The notes under the pieces are model-generated. The model ran no database searches and was not told the DNA's origin. It worked only from the letters and a program-made list of their open reading frames with translations. The position numbers were made by a program, and so were the translations under genes. Shown piece after piece: positions 5,279 to 13,032 of a DNA stretch of 18,045 nucleotides; positions within the stretch are counted from its first letter, which is position 1; each line of letters opens with the position of its first letter. Source of the stretch: JAJISK01 sp046759185 (GTDB lineage: Archaea > Thermoplasmatota > Thermoplasmata > RBG-16-68-12 > JAJISG01); the NCBI GenBank assembly GCA_046759185.1, contig JBHIBO010000028.1:1-18045 (forward strand), given 5' to 3'.

Positions 5279-7219
5279 CTAGCCCGCCTGGCCCGGAACC
5301 TCGCTGATCCATGCCGTGTAGGCGTCAAAGTTCCGACGCCGCTCGAGGAAGGCCTCCACCAGCTCCGCAGCCGATCGGGCGCTCCCGGGAGCCAGGACGA
5401 ACCGACGGTAGCGGTCCCCCTCGGTGGGATTGAGGAGGGAACCCTGCGCCTGAAAGCGCGTGAAGAGGTCCTTGGCGATGACCAGGGACCACATGTAGGT
5501 GTAGTAGATCGCCGAGTACCCATTCAGGTGCCCGAAGTTGCACTGGAAGTGCGTTCCCTCGTACCACGGTAGGATGTCGTACTTGCGCTGCAGCTCCTTG
5601 GCTACCTCGGTCGTGTCCAACCCCTCGGGGTCGCGCATGTAGTAGTTCAGGGAGAGGGCCGCGAGGAACATCTGGCGGCGCACGGATAGGCCTCGGCCCA
5701 GCGCGTCCGCCCCTCGCATGCGGTCGACCAACTCCGTGGGGATGGGCTCGCCTGTCTCGTGATGGTGGGCGAACGTCTGGAGGGCCTCCGCATCCCAGGT
5801 CCACTCCTCCAGGAGCTGTGAGGGAGCCTCGATAAAGTCCCATTCGAGGTGGGACATCGTGTTGTAAGCCCAACGACCGTGACCCGAGAGGATGGCGTGG
5901 ATCAGGTGGCCGAACTCATGGAAAAAGGTCACCACCTGGATGTGATCCATGAGGGCAGGTCCCTCACTCTTGGCCGGGTCGGGGAAGTTGCACATCAACA
6001 GGTTCTGGGGCAGTTGAATTCCCTTGACGCCGGACAGGACGGAGGCGGATGCAGCGTGGGTGAACTTCGCCTCCCGCGGGTGGAGGTCCAGGTAGATGCG
6101 GCCGAGGTGGGCATCCCCTTCGAACACGTCGTAGACGCGGACCGAGGCGTCCCAGACAGGAGCGTCCGTGACGGCCTCGTATCGGACCCCGAAGAGTCTG
6201 GAGGTGATGGTGAGGAGGCCCTCCAGCACCTTCTCGAAGGAAAAGTAGGCTCGGACCTCCTTGGAGTCGAAGTCGTGCCGGGCGGCGCGCACCCGCTCTG
6301 CGAAATAGAGACGGTCCCACGGGTCGAGGCCGCGTGCCTCCGGGTCGTCCCTCCGCTTCTCCTCGAGGAGTGCCTCGTAATCCTCCTCGGATCGGGTGGT
6401 GGCGAGGGCGGTAATCCGATCGATGAACTCCTGGGCCGCCTGGGCGGACTCGATCATCTTGTCCTCCGTGATGTAGTCAGCGAAGTGGTCATACCCCAGG
6501 ACGTCCGCCAGCTCCCGTCGCTTGGCCAGTAGGGCGTCCAAGACCTCCATGTTGACCGGATAGCCGCGATTCCCGTGTTCCCAGCTGAGGCGACGTCGGA
6601 CGTCCGTCCGGTGGGCGTACTGGAGGACGGGGAAGAGGTCGGGGTAATCCGTGGTCACCACGATGGTGCCGTCCTTCTCCGGCGGATGGGTAGCAATGAA
6701 GTCCTCGGGGAGTCCGTCTAACTCCTCGGCGCTCTCCAGGCGAATCGATCGGACGTCCTCTCGGATGTTGCCATCGAACTCCTGGCCGATGGCGATGATC
6801 TCGTCCCGGAGCGCCTGGATCTTGGTCCGGGTTTCTTCGTTCCGGTCCACCCCCGAGCGACGGAAGTCTCGGAGGATTTTGAACACCGCGTAGCGTGTCC
6901 CCTCGTCCTCACCCTCGACGTCCAGGGCAGCAAACGCGTCGAAGAGGGGCCGATTCAGGCTGAGCTCGGTGAGGAATCGCTGCGCCTCCTGATGGACCTG
7001 GTCCCCCGTCTCCCGCATGGCTTCCTCGGGGTGGACGTTGAAGAGGATGTCCCCTTGCTGCGAGACCTCGGATGCCCGGAGGAGAAGGTCATTGAAGGGA
7101 ACGAGGGTATTGGCCACCGTCCTGTCGCCCGTCTCGGCTAGGAGGGCGTCCAACCCCGCCTGGGCCTCCGCCAAGGCCGTTTCCACCTTCTCCGTGACCT
7201 CCTCTGGAGAGGTCGCCAT
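5279..7219 (-). CDS. M3 family oligopeptidase (thimet oligopeptidase/OpdA-like)
   Basis: The 646-residue metallopeptidase is full length for M3. The zinc motif FFHEFGHLIH places H434, E435 and H438, with the third zinc ligand E464 in DFIEAPSQLLEEW, the same spacing as in thimet oligopeptidase. The C-terminal F-G-H-L-x-GYSAIYYTYMWS block (family FGHLxGY-type substrate-binding segment) is also present. It would cleave short peptides in the cytoplasm; no signal peptide is seen. The ATG at 7219 gives a start (MATSPEEV) matching family N termini. A GTG at 7333 would add 38 residues without similarity and would run into the transporter's promoter region. The gene is divergent from the EamA-type transporter at 7384. 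M3A-type peptidases are mostly bacterial and eukaryotic, so a transferred origin is plausible but not tested. Confidence 0.93.
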   Translation of the reverse strand: MATSPEEVTEKVETALAEAQAGLDALLAETGDRTVANTLVPFNDLLLRASEVSQQGDILFNVHPEEAMRETGDQVHQEAQRFLTELSLNRPLFDAFAALDVEGEDEGTRYAVFKILRDFRRSGVDRNEETRTKIQALRDEIIAIGQEFDGNIREDVRSIRLESAEELDGLPEDFIATHPPEKDGTIVVTTDYPDLFPVLQYAHRTDVRRRLSWEHGNRGYPVNMEVLDALLAKRRELADVLGYDHFADYITEDKMIESAQAAQEFIDRITALATTRSEEDYEALLEEKRRDDPEARGLDPWDRLYFAERVRAARHDFDSKEVRAYFSFEKVLEGLLTITSRLFGVRYEAVTDAPVWDASVRVYDVFEGDAHLGRIYLDLHPREAKFTHAASASVLSGVKGIQLPQNLLMCNFPDPAKSEGPALMDHIQVVTFFHEFGHLIHAILSGHGRWAYNTMSHLEWDFIEAPSQLLEEWTWDAEALQTFAHHHETGEPIPTELVDRMRGADALGRGLSVRRQMFLAALSLNYYMRDPEGLDTTEVAKELQRKYDILPWYEGTHFQCNFGHLNGYSAIYYTYMWSLVIAKDLFTRFQAQGSLLNPTEGDRYRRFVLAPGSARSAAELVEAFLERRRNFDAYTAWISEVPGQAG

Positions 7220-7353
7220 CAGGAAACCCGGCCGTGTGAGACTGGTCTGGGATGCTTGGTTCTTTGAACCCAACTTCTCGCCCCGGGCGCTCGCACGATG
7301 GGCCCCCATATCAAGTATCTCCCTGGTGTCCACCGTCGTCCGCCGGCGCCAAG

Positions 7354-7363
7354 CCTTTTATGC
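7354..7363 (+). promoter_or_regulatory. TATA box (CCTTTTATGC) for the EamA transporter
   Basis: An A/T-rich CTTTTATG element is centred about 25 bases before the GTG at 7384. This spacing places transcription start at or next to the GTG, as for leaderless archaeal genes. The ATG found inside it (7360) is therefore promoter sequence, not a start codon. Confidence 0.55.
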
Positions 7364-7383
7364 CGTCTTGCATCGAAGCGTCC

Positions 7384-8325
7384 GTGAGCAGTCCCTCCCG
7401 CCTCGACTACGGCATCTACGCCCTCCTCAGCCTCGTTTGGGGAAGCACGTGGCTGGCCATCAAGGTCGGCCTGGAGGGGACGCCTCCTCTCCTTGGCGCG
7501 TCGCTGCGTTTCTTCCTGGCTGCCGCCATTCTTCTCCCCCTCACTCTCCTGATGCGGGCTCCGTGGCCCCGAGGTCGCGTCGAGTGGAGCGTCGTTGCAT
7601 TTGTCGGCGTGGTCCTCTTTGTCTTCGACTACGCCCTCATCTATTGGGCGGAGTCCGTCGGCCTCGGGTCGGCTATGGCGGCCATCCTCTTCGCCACCAT
7701 GCCTTTCCAGACGGCCATGATGGCCCATGCCCTCGTTCCCAAGGAGAAGCTGACGGGACTCAAGATCCTGGGAATCAGCCTGGGGTTTGCTGGTGTGTTC
7801 CTCATCTTTAGCGGCGAAATCAGCGGAGCCGCGTTCGTCGGCTTCCTTCCTATGCTCGCCGTGATCCTGAGCGCCGCATGTGCCTCCGCCGCCTCTGTGG
7901 CGGTCAAGCGGTGGGGACCGAACGCGAACCCGTACAGTTGGAATGCGGTGGCCATGACGATTGGGGCGGTGGGTCTTCTCACTCTCTCCCTGGGGGCGGG
8001 GGAGCCCCTCGTCGTGCCGGGGTGGCCGGAGGGCGTCCTCTCGGTTCTCTACCTCGCCGTCTTCGGGACCGTCGTCGCCTTCGTCGGCTACATCCGCCTC
8101 CTCCGGACCTTCCCGGTGACAACGATGTCCCTCATCGCCTTCATCACCCCCATCATAGCGGTTTTCCTCGGCCTGGTAGTGGCCGGCGAGAGTCTGGCCC
8201 CCCTGGCAGCGGTCGGTGCGGGGATTACGCTGGCCGGGGTCTTTGTCTCGACGAGGCGGCGTCGAGTGCCCCTGCGCGGGCCGGCGGAGTCTGTTCCTGT
8301 GCCTACGAATCCGGACGAGCCGTGA
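7384..8325 (+). CDS. EamA/DMT superfamily transporter
   Basis: The 313-residue integral membrane protein has about ten hydrophobic segments arranged as two EamA repeats. The first begins with YALLSLVWGSTWLAIKVGL and SLRFFLAAAILLP; the second contains FGTVVAFVGYIRLL and ends in ITPIIAVFLGLVVAGE plus a final helix. Drug/metabolite transporters of this type usually export amino acids or other small metabolites; the substrate here is unknown. GTG at 7384 is preferred over the ATG at 7360 because the latter lies within the TATA box and the family's first helix starts shortly after residue 8. The C-terminal 25 residues are basic and then Pro-rich, predicted cytoplasmic. It shares a short divergent region with the M3 peptidase, which could supply peptides or amino acids for export. 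Confidence 0.9.
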   Translation: MSSPSRLDYGIYALLSLVWGSTWLAIKVGLEGTPPLLGASLRFFLAAAILLPLTLLMRAPWPRGRVEWSVVAFVGVVLFVFDYALIYWAESVGLGSAMAAILFATMPFQTAMMAHALVPKEKLTGLKILGISLGFAGVFLIFSGEISGAAFVGFLPMLAVILSAACASAASVAVKRWGPNANPYSWNAVAMTIGAVGLLTLSLGAGEPLVVPGWPEGVLSVLYLAVFGTVVAFVGYIRLLRTFPVTTMSLIAFITPIIAVFLGLVVAGESLAPLAAVGAGITLAGVFVSTRRRRVPLRGPAESVPVPTNPDEP

Positions 8326-8403
8326 CCCGACGGTCTCGCGACGGCGGCCGGATCTAGAACCAACGCGAAGCTCTATGGCATAACGGCGTCTAAGAGGAAA
8401 CCC

Positions 8404-9399
8404 ATGTCCTCACGAGGAGGAACGCAGGATTCACCGGGAGGGCATCGTTCCGCCCCGTTGCCGAAACCCTTGGAACGGCTATCCCGAGACGAGATGACGA
8501 GGAAGCGGGCCATCGGCAGGGTGGGAACCGCTGTCCTGCAGTCCTTGACCTCCCGGTTCCTCGGTCATGGGTTCGACTGGCTTCTTCCCGTTGTCTTCTC
8601 CCCATCCACGGACCCCCTGTGGCCCGACCCGGGAGCGTCCATCGAGAAGCGCGTCGAGGTCGAGATCTACGAACGGACCGTGCGCGCCACGCTGAGTATG
8701 ATCATTCACAAGATGGTGGCGTGTTCCCTGGCCTACCCGAAGCTTTTCATCCTCTCGCCCAACGTCCGGATCGAGCGCCGCGAGCGGGGAACAACGGGGG
8801 TCCACGCGTACGAGTTCACCCAGCTTGACTTCGAACTGCGCGATGCCGCCGCCCGGGACGTTCACCTCCTGGTCGAGGATGTCTTCCGGGGCCTTTTGGA
8901 GGACTTGCGGACCACGCGCCCGGAGGAGCTGGAACTTCTCGGGCGTCTCGCGGACCTTCGGGCCCCGTCCGGCCCCTTTCGCGTGATTGACCGATCGGGG
9001 TTGGAGGCAGAGTATGGGGAGGACTGGGAAGCCGGCCTGGGCGCTGGATTGCGGGACCCGGCCTGGGTGGTCAACATCCCGCGGGAGTTCTACGATTTCG
9101 AGGAGCTCGACACGGGTGTGTGGGACAACTACGACCTGTTCCTGCCCGGCTTGGGCGAGACCCTCTCCGGTTCCCGCCGGGAGTGGGAGCACGAGAAGAT
9201 GACTCGCAAGATGGAGCGGGACGGGACAGACCCCGCCAACTACGAACTCCTCTTGGCCCTCGCCAAGGAAGGCAGGATCAAGCCCTCGGCCGGAGCGGGG
9301 GTCGGTCTCGAGAGGCTCATCGGCTGGATCGTCGGAGCCCGGCACATCGGCGAGGTCCAGGCCTTCCCTAAAGTCCCAGGCACCGTGTACGATCTCTGA
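8404..9399 (+). CDS. Archaeal asparagine synthetase-like protein (AsnRS/AspRS catalytic-core paralogue)
   Basis: The 331-residue protein is a class II aminoacyl-tRNA synthetase catalytic core without the N-terminal OB-fold anticodon domain. The motif 2 region spans about 118-148 (SPNVRIE, then HAYEFTQLDFELRDA). Motif 3 is GAGVGLERLIGW (297-308) with R304, and LSGSRREWE (254-262) lies in the Asp/Asn recognition region. Archaeal proteins of this shape were shown in Pyrococcus to make asparagine from aspartate rather than charge tRNA, so that is the likely role; amidation by ammonia with ATP would fit. The ATG at 8404 is preceded by a weak AGAGGA (8393-8398) and by A/T patches at 8371-8385. The first 27 residues are poorly conserved, so the true start could be slightly later. 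The haem protein follows 81 bases downstream. Confidence 0.88.
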   Translation: MSSRGGTQDSPGGHRSAPLPKPLERLSRDEMTRKRAIGRVGTAVLQSLTSRFLGHGFDWLLPVVFSPSTDPLWPDPGASIEKRVEVEIYERTVRATLSMIIHKMVACSLAYPKLFILSPNVRIERRERGTTGVHAYEFTQLDFELRDAAARDVHLLVEDVFRGLLEDLRTTRPEELELLGRLADLRAPSGPFRVIDRSGLEAEYGEDWEAGLGAGLRDPAWVVNIPREFYDFEELDTGVWDNYDLFLPGLGETLSGSRREWEHEKMTRKMERDGTDPANYELLLALAKEGRIKPSAGAGVGLERLIGWIVGARHIGEVQAFPKVPGTVYDL

Positions 9400-9448
9400 C
9401 GGACACCTGGACCGCTCCTTTCGCAGGGAGGAGAACCGAGGACGAGGG

Positions 9449-9455
9449 TTAAATA
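9449..9455 (+). promoter_or_regulatory. TATA box (TTAAATA) for the haem membrane protein
   Basis: TTAAATA stands out in GC-rich sequence and is centred about 29 bases before the ATG at 9481, the distance expected for a transcript with almost no leader. The 9400-9480 gap otherwise holds only a GGGAGGAG run at 9426-9433, which is too far upstream to act as a ribosome-binding site for 9481. Confidence 0.6.
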
Positions 9456-9480
9456 GCGACCTGGTCGGAGCCTCTCCGAC

Positions 9481-10161
9481 ATGCCCACCTCCCTCGCCCG
9501 TCGGGCCGGGCGTCATGTCCTGGTGGCGCTCCTCTCCATCGCCCTCTTCTACTTCTTCCTAAGCCTGCGGCCTGGCACTGGTGTGCATGCCATGAACCGG
9601 TCTTTCGCGGATGCGGCCTTTGTCTTACTCGCATTCACCATGGCCCTAGGGCCCTTGGCGAAACTGGCTCCCGCCCTTCGCCCCGCGCTTACGTGGCGCC
9701 ACGAGTTTGGAGTATGGACGTTCGTCTTCGCAGCCGCCCACCTCTACATCATCCTGGACGGATGGGTCCAATGGGACCTAGGGGGTTTCTACCTCATCCC
9801 GGGCCACGAGGGCGAGTTCATCAACCGCAGCTTCCTGATGGGCAACCTCCTCGGTGCCGTCGCCCTGAGCTACGGCATCCTCCTCCTGCTCACATCGAAT
9901 CGCTGGGCTCAACGGAAGCTCGGGAAGTCATGGAGTTACATTCAGGCCGGTTCCCGTATCTACCTGCTCCTCGTCGTCGTCCATTCCGCCTATTTCCTCC
10001 TATGGCACTACAGCAACCTACGAGAAGCGACGCCCAGCGTCTTCGTGACGCCCTTCCTCCTCCTCTCAGCGGTTCTCTATCTGCTCATCTTCCTGGGGTT
10101 CTTCGCCACTCTGAAGCAGAATCGACAACGGATTGTCGCCCGGGGTGGTCAGGCCGAGTGA
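9481..10161 (+). CDS. Ferric-reductase-like (MsrQ/YedZ-type) haem membrane protein
   Basis: The 226-residue protein has about six hydrophobic segments. The pattern WRHEFGVWTFVFAAAHLY (72-89) and a later SYIQAGSRIYLLLVVVHSAYF (152-172) resembles ferric-reductase-like transmembrane domains such as MsrQ, where paired histidines in two helices bind b-type haem. Candidate ligands are H87 and H168, with H74 and H176 also near membrane edges. Such proteins pass electrons across the membrane, for MsrQ to a periplasmic methionine sulfoxide reductase. No partner reductase or flavin domain is encoded in this window, so the acceptor is unknown. The ATG at 9481 is supported by the TATA box. Its stop is 19 bases from the stop of the convergent aldo/keto reductase. 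The assignment is to fold level; an unrelated haem protein cannot be excluded. Confidence 0.7.
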   Translation: MPTSLARRAGRHVLVALLSIALFYFFLSLRPGTGVHAMNRSFADAAFVLLAFTMALGPLAKLAPALRPALTWRHEFGVWTFVFAAAHLYIILDGWVQWDLGGFYLIPGHEGEFINRSFLMGNLLGAVALSYGILLLLTSNRWAQRKLGKSWSYIQAGSRIYLLLVVVHSAYFLLWHYSNLREATPSVFVTPFLLLSAVLYLLIFLGFFATLKQNRQRIVARGGQAE

Positions 10162-10180
10162 GCGGAGGCGGGATGCCGTC

Positions 10181-11122
10181 CTAGAACTGATCTATCTTGA
10201 TGGCGAACGAGGCCTCATCGATGCGCTCAAACTCCCTCTCCGAGAGATCCCATCCCACGGCTCCGACGTTGCTCTCTACGTGCTCCGGGCGTTTGGCTCC
10301 CGGGATGGGGATGACGCCATCGTGGAAGAGGTGCCAACTGAGGGCCACCTGCGGCACCGTCCGGCCATGAGCCTCCCCGACCTCCTTCAAGATCCGGAGG
10401 AGTTCACCGGCAGAGGCGAGGTTCTTGTCCCGGAAGAGGACATGATCCGTCCGCAGGGGATCCTCCGGTTTGTGGTCCCTGTCGTACTTCCCCGTCAAAA
10501 CCCCCTTGGCCAGGGGGCTCCACGCGAGGACAGATAAGTCCTCCTTCTGGCAGTAGGGCAACACCTCCTTCTCAATCTCCCGCTGCAGGAGGCTGTACTG
10601 CACCTGGTTGGAGGCGATGTCCGTTTTCGACAGGGCGGTCCGGGCCTCTTCGAGGTCCCGAATGGCGAAGTTGCTCACCGCGATGGCCCGGATCTTCCCG
10701 TCCGCGTAGAGCCGCTCCAGCCCATGCATGGTCTCGGTGAGGGGAACCTGCTGCCAGGGATCGGGCCAGTGGACTTGGTACAGGTCGATGGCGTCCACGC
10801 CGAGGCGCTTCAGGCTTCGATCGCAGGCATGCTGAACGTCGTCGTATCGGAGGTGGTTGCCGGAGACCTTCGTGGCGATGACCACCTCGTCGCGCCCGAT
10901 CTCCCGGACGGCTCTCCCCACAACCTCCTCCGAATGCCCGGCGCCATAGCCCTCTGCGGTGTCGAACAGGTTGACCCCGAGCTCGTGGGCCCGGACCATG
11001 GCGGCGATGGAATCCTCGTCGTTGACGTCATCCCCCCAGGGGTTCTTGCCGCCAGCCTGCCACATCCCGGTTCCGATACGGGACACGCGAAGGCCGCTCT
11101 TACCGAGTTCCACCTGCTCCAT
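10181..11122 (-). CDS. Aldo/keto reductase
   Basis: The 313-residue protein is a full-length aldo/keto reductase barrel. It starts with the typical LGKSGLRVSRIGTGMW and has the complete catalytic tetrad: D54 and Y59 in FDTAEGYGAGHSE, K85 in VIATKV and H118 in YQVHWPD. The NAD(P)-binding end has VIPIPGAKRPEHVESN. It belongs with the YajO/L-glyceraldehyde-3-phosphate-reductase-like group by general look, but the substrate (an aldehyde or ketone reduced with NADPH) is not readable. The ATG at 11122 is the family start. Upstream on the minus strand are an A/T-rich TTTTTACT box (11154-11162) and a 12-bp perfect palindrome between it and the start, suggesting repression. It is divergent from rpl40e and converges on the haem protein. 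Confidence 0.93.
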   Translation of the reverse strand: MEQVELGKSGLRVSRIGTGMWQAGGKNPWGDDVNDEDSIAAMVRAHELGVNLFDTAEGYGAGHSEEVVGRAVREIGRDEVVIATKVSGNHLRYDDVQHACDRSLKRLGVDAIDLYQVHWPDPWQQVPLTETMHGLERLYADGKIRAIAVSNFAIRDLEEARTALSKTDIASNQVQYSLLQREIEKEVLPYCQKEDLSVLAWSPLAKGVLTGKYDRDHKPEDPLRTDHVLFRDKNLASAGELLRILKEVGEAHGRTVPQVALSWHLFHDGVIPIPGAKRPEHVESNVGAVGWDLSEREFERIDEASFAIKIDQF

Positions 11123-11144
11123 GATGCCCCCCGAAGGTCCTAGC

Positions 11145-11156
11145 TACTCGCGAGTA
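11145..11156. promoter_or_regulatory. 12-bp perfect palindrome TACTCGCGAGTA, candidate operator
   Basis: The palindrome sits 23 bases before the aldo/keto reductase start and touches its probable TATA box on the minus strand. A factor bound here would block RNA polymerase at that promoter. The rpl40e promoter is about 40 bases away on the other side. Nothing in this window identifies the binder. Confidence 0.4.
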
Positions 11157-11162
11157 AAAACG
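11154..11162 (-). promoter_or_regulatory. Probable TATA box for the aldo/keto reductase
   Basis: On the minus strand this reads GTTTTTACT, an A/T-rich box about 35 bases before the ATG at 11122. It would give a leader of about 8-10 bases, half of which overlaps the palindrome. Confidence 0.45.
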
Positions 11163-11194
11163 TTTGGAGACCATCAGGATGGGCGCCGACCAAG

Positions 11195-11203
11195 CTTTTA
11201 TAG
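11195..11203 (+). promoter_or_regulatory. TATA box (CTTTTATAG) for rpl40e
   Basis: A clear CTTTTATA box is centred about 30 bases before the rpl40e ATG at 11229, giving a near-leaderless mRNA. It is nearly the same sequence as the box before the transporter at 7384 and the one before the CPBP protein at 11428. Confidence 0.65.
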
Positions 11204-11228
11204 CGACGCCCACCGTCGTTCGGGGAGC

Positions 11229-11378
11229 ATGGCACGCTTCCCCGAAGCCGAGGCCCGCCTTCTCCACAAGAAGGTCTGCATGAAGTGCTACGCCGGCAAC
11301 GCCATTCGGGCCACCCAGTGTCGGAAGTGTGGCAGCACGGATCTCCGACCCAAGGCCCGGGAGTCCCGACGGAAGTAG
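11229..11378 (+). CDS. rpl40e: Large ribosomal subunit protein L40e
   Basis: The 49-residue basic protein begins MARFPEAEARLLHKKVCMKC and carries one zinc finger: C-x2-C at C17 and C20, then C-x2-C in QCRKCGS at C31 and C34, followed by a basic tail. Length and motif match archaeal L40e, part of the 50S subunit. The gene is too short to stand out in a simple ORF scan, being buried in a longer open frame. The start is fixed by family alignment and by the TATA box at 11195-11203. It is not next to other ribosomal genes here; the CPBP membrane protein follows 49 bases later with its own probable promoter. Confidence 0.93.
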   Translation: MARFPEAEARLLHKKVCMKCYAGNAIRATQCRKCGSTDLRPKARESRRK

Positions 11379-11400
11379 AGACAGGCCCCTTGGAAAGCTC

Positions 11401-11408
11401 CTTTATGC
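11401..11408 (+). promoter_or_regulatory. TATA box (CTTTATGC) for the CPBP membrane protein
   Basis: The box is centred about 24 bases before GTG 11428, in the 49-base gap after rpl40e. It supports that GTG as a leaderless start and argues against starts within rpl40e. Confidence 0.5.
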
Positions 11409-11427
11409 AACGCCGCGCTTCGTCTGC

Positions 11428-12648
11428 GTGAGGTGCGAGGGATGTTGGACGGAGTTTGAGGGTAACTACTGCCCCTCTTGCGGCCGTCCTGTCATCTCAC
11501 GAGCGCGCGCCACCGCCCGCACGTGCCCCAACTGTGGGTCGCTCTACGTCGGAAGCTTCTGTCTTAAGTGCAGATCGCGTACCCGGGGTCCGGTTCTGCC
11601 AGCCGAGGGGGGGATGGGAGCGAGGGTCCTCCTCGGCGTCTTCTGGACGGGGGCCATTTTCCTCTTCTTCGGGTACCTGCTGGCCATTTTCATGTCCCTC
11701 CTACGGATTGGTCCCGGGATCATGGCGGGCATCGCGGAAGAGGCCTGTGCGAACTGTACGACCTTGTTGTTCCTTGTCAACCCTCTTAGCCCTACGTTAA
11801 TCACCGAACTGGTGGAGCTCGCTGGCCAGGAGTCATTGGTCTGGTTCTTCCTCCTGTGGGCGTCGATTTTTTTCCTGGCGTCCTATCTCCTCCTCTTCCA
11901 CGCCCGTCCCGCATACCGGGCCATACGGCTTCCACTCGATCACGCCGGAGAGAAAACCCGATCCAACAGCCTATTCGTTGCGGTGGGCCAGCTTTTCATG
12001 GCAGTCCTCCTCTTCGATTTCATCTATTTTGTTCTCATCCTCCCCTTTGGGATTGGAATCGAGCCCAGGCCGCCTGTTTCCTCGGAGAATTTCCCACTGT
12101 GGTACGTGTTCTACAGCCTGATCACGGCCGCGGTCTGGGAGGAGGTTGCCACCCGACTCGTTCTCATTGGCGTCCCAATGACCTTGGGATCGCTCGCGAT
12201 GCGCCTCGTGCACACCCTCCCCGCTGCGGCCGGACGAAGGGGGGTCGCAGGTCGATACGCGGCCGGCTCCGTCAGATACCTCCTTGGTGGCCAGGTCCAC
12301 GCGCGGTCACCCACCGTCGCCAAGCTTGCTGGAGCGGCCCTCGTCCTCCTTTCGGCCGCCATTTTTGGTTACCTCCACGTTCCTGCGTGGGGTGCCTGGA
12401 AGTTCGTGGATACCCTCGTTCTCGGCCTTGCCCTGGGTTACCTCTTCTTGAGGTACGGTCTGGGCGCCTCCGTCGTCCTTCACCTCTCGGTCAACTTCCT
12501 CGCAATCCTCCAATACCTTTCAGGCTCTGGAGTCATTTTCTTTACAATCTTCTACCTCGTTCTCGTGGCTCTCGGAGCTGGTTTTGCTCTACATTATCTC
12601 AGGGAATCCAGACGTTTTGTTCACGACTCGTTCCGGGCGCTCGGCTGA
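11428..12648 (+). CDS. Zinc-ribbon CPBP-family intramembrane protease-like protein
   Basis: The protein has 406 residues if it starts at GTG 11428. Two zinc ribbons come first: C3-x2-C6...C15-x2-C18 and C33-x2-C36...C45-x2-C48. About eight hydrophobic segments follow. The CPBP (Abi/Rce1-like) motifs are present: EEVATR (EE-x3-R at 238-243), FGYLH (H317) and a late VVLHLSVNF (H352, N356), which form the putative metal/catalytic site. Homologues cleave prenylated proteins or act in bacteriocin immunity, or have unknown roles. The start inside rpl40e at 11329 is rejected because GTG 11428 follows a well-placed TATA box and keeps all zinc ligands. Ribbons facing the cytoplasm might bind a substrate protein; that is inference. 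The 410-base non-coding gap follows. Confidence 0.8.
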   Translation: MRCEGCWTEFEGNYCPSCGRPVISRARATARTCPNCGSLYVGSFCLKCRSRTRGPVLPAEGGMGARVLLGVFWTGAIFLFFGYLLAIFMSLLRIGPGIMAGIAEEACANCTTLLFLVNPLSPTLITELVELAGQESLVWFFLLWASIFFLASYLLLFHARPAYRAIRLPLDHAGEKTRSNSLFVAVGQLFMAVLLFDFIYFVLILPFGIGIEPRPPVSSENFPLWYVFYSLITAAVWEEVATRLVLIGVPMTLGSLAMRLVHTLPAAAGRRGVAGRYAAGSVRYLLGGQVHARSPTVAKLAGAALVLLSAAIFGYLHVPAWGAWKFVDTLVLGLALGYLFLRYGLGASVVLHLSVNFLAILQYLSGSGVIFFTIFYLVLVALGAGFALHYLRESRRFVHDSFRALG

Positions 12649-12692
12649 GAAACGACTCGGAGGTGCGAGGATATCATAGGGACTTTGAAGCG

Positions 12693-12709
12693 CGCGGGGG
12701 ATCCCCGCG
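12693..12709. repeat. Strong GC hairpin (CGCGGGG-GAT-CCCCGCG)
   Basis: A perfect 7-bp G/C stem with a 3-base loop lies 45 bases after the CPBP stop. No T tract follows, so it does not look like an archaeal oligo-T terminator; it may protect the mRNA 3' end or be part of a structured RNA. Confidence 0.4.
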
Positions 12710-13023
12710 ATGGCCGCCGTGCGCGACGACGGCTGCAGCTAGTTCAGCACCAAGCCTGCGGTCCAGCCGTTCTCAGACTGTGTGGGTTTAGCTTCCCGAA
12801 GTCAGTCGATTCAAGGGGTAGTCCGCAAGACGCAAAGGGCCTCCTCAATCTCCCTCGTCGCCAGCCCTCTCGGAATCAGCCTGCCCAGTCCGACTCACCC
12901 ATGCAGCTGCGCCACCCGGGGGGCATCTGTAGAGCGGTGACGCCTAACGACGAATTCAGCATCCCCGGCGCGATCGCCCTTTGGGTCTTGAGGTTCAAGC
13001 TTTCCCCGACTCTTGCCCAGGTC

Positions 13024-13032
13024 TATTAAATA
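13024..13032 (+). promoter_or_regulatory. TATA box (TATTAAATA) for the M29-like/dehydratase pair
   Basis: TATTAAATA is centred about 33 bases before the ATG at 13061, so the transcript should have a short leader of several bases; GGGGAG at 13051-13056 could serve as a weak ribosome-binding site. It ends the 410-base gap and probably drives both 13061-14161 and 14171-15148. Confidence 0.6.

Noticed and set aside
5155..5523. 122-residue minus-strand open frame between mutY and the M3 peptidase
   Set aside because: Most of it overlaps M3 codons in another frame; the unique 120-base part encodes no recognised motif.
7360..7362. ATG as the start of the transporter
   Set aside because: It lies within the TATA box; GTG 7384 fits both the promoter spacing and the first membrane helix.
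8404..9399. Asparaginyl- or aspartyl-tRNA synthetase
   Set aside because: There is no N-terminal anticodon-binding OB domain and the length fits the archaeal asparagine-synthetase-like group.
12693..12709. Intrinsic terminator of the CPBP gene
   Set aside because: The stem is strong but is not followed by a T tract, and archaeal termination generally relies on T-rich sequence.
12731..12815. tRNA-like D-arm sequence (TAGTTCAGC)
   Set aside because: No matching acceptor stem, anticodon arm or T-loop could be laid out around it.
12685..13029. 114-residue + strand open frame in the large gap
   Set aside because: No motif, no ribosome-binding site, and an Arg/Pro-rich composition typical of out-of-frame GC-rich DNA.
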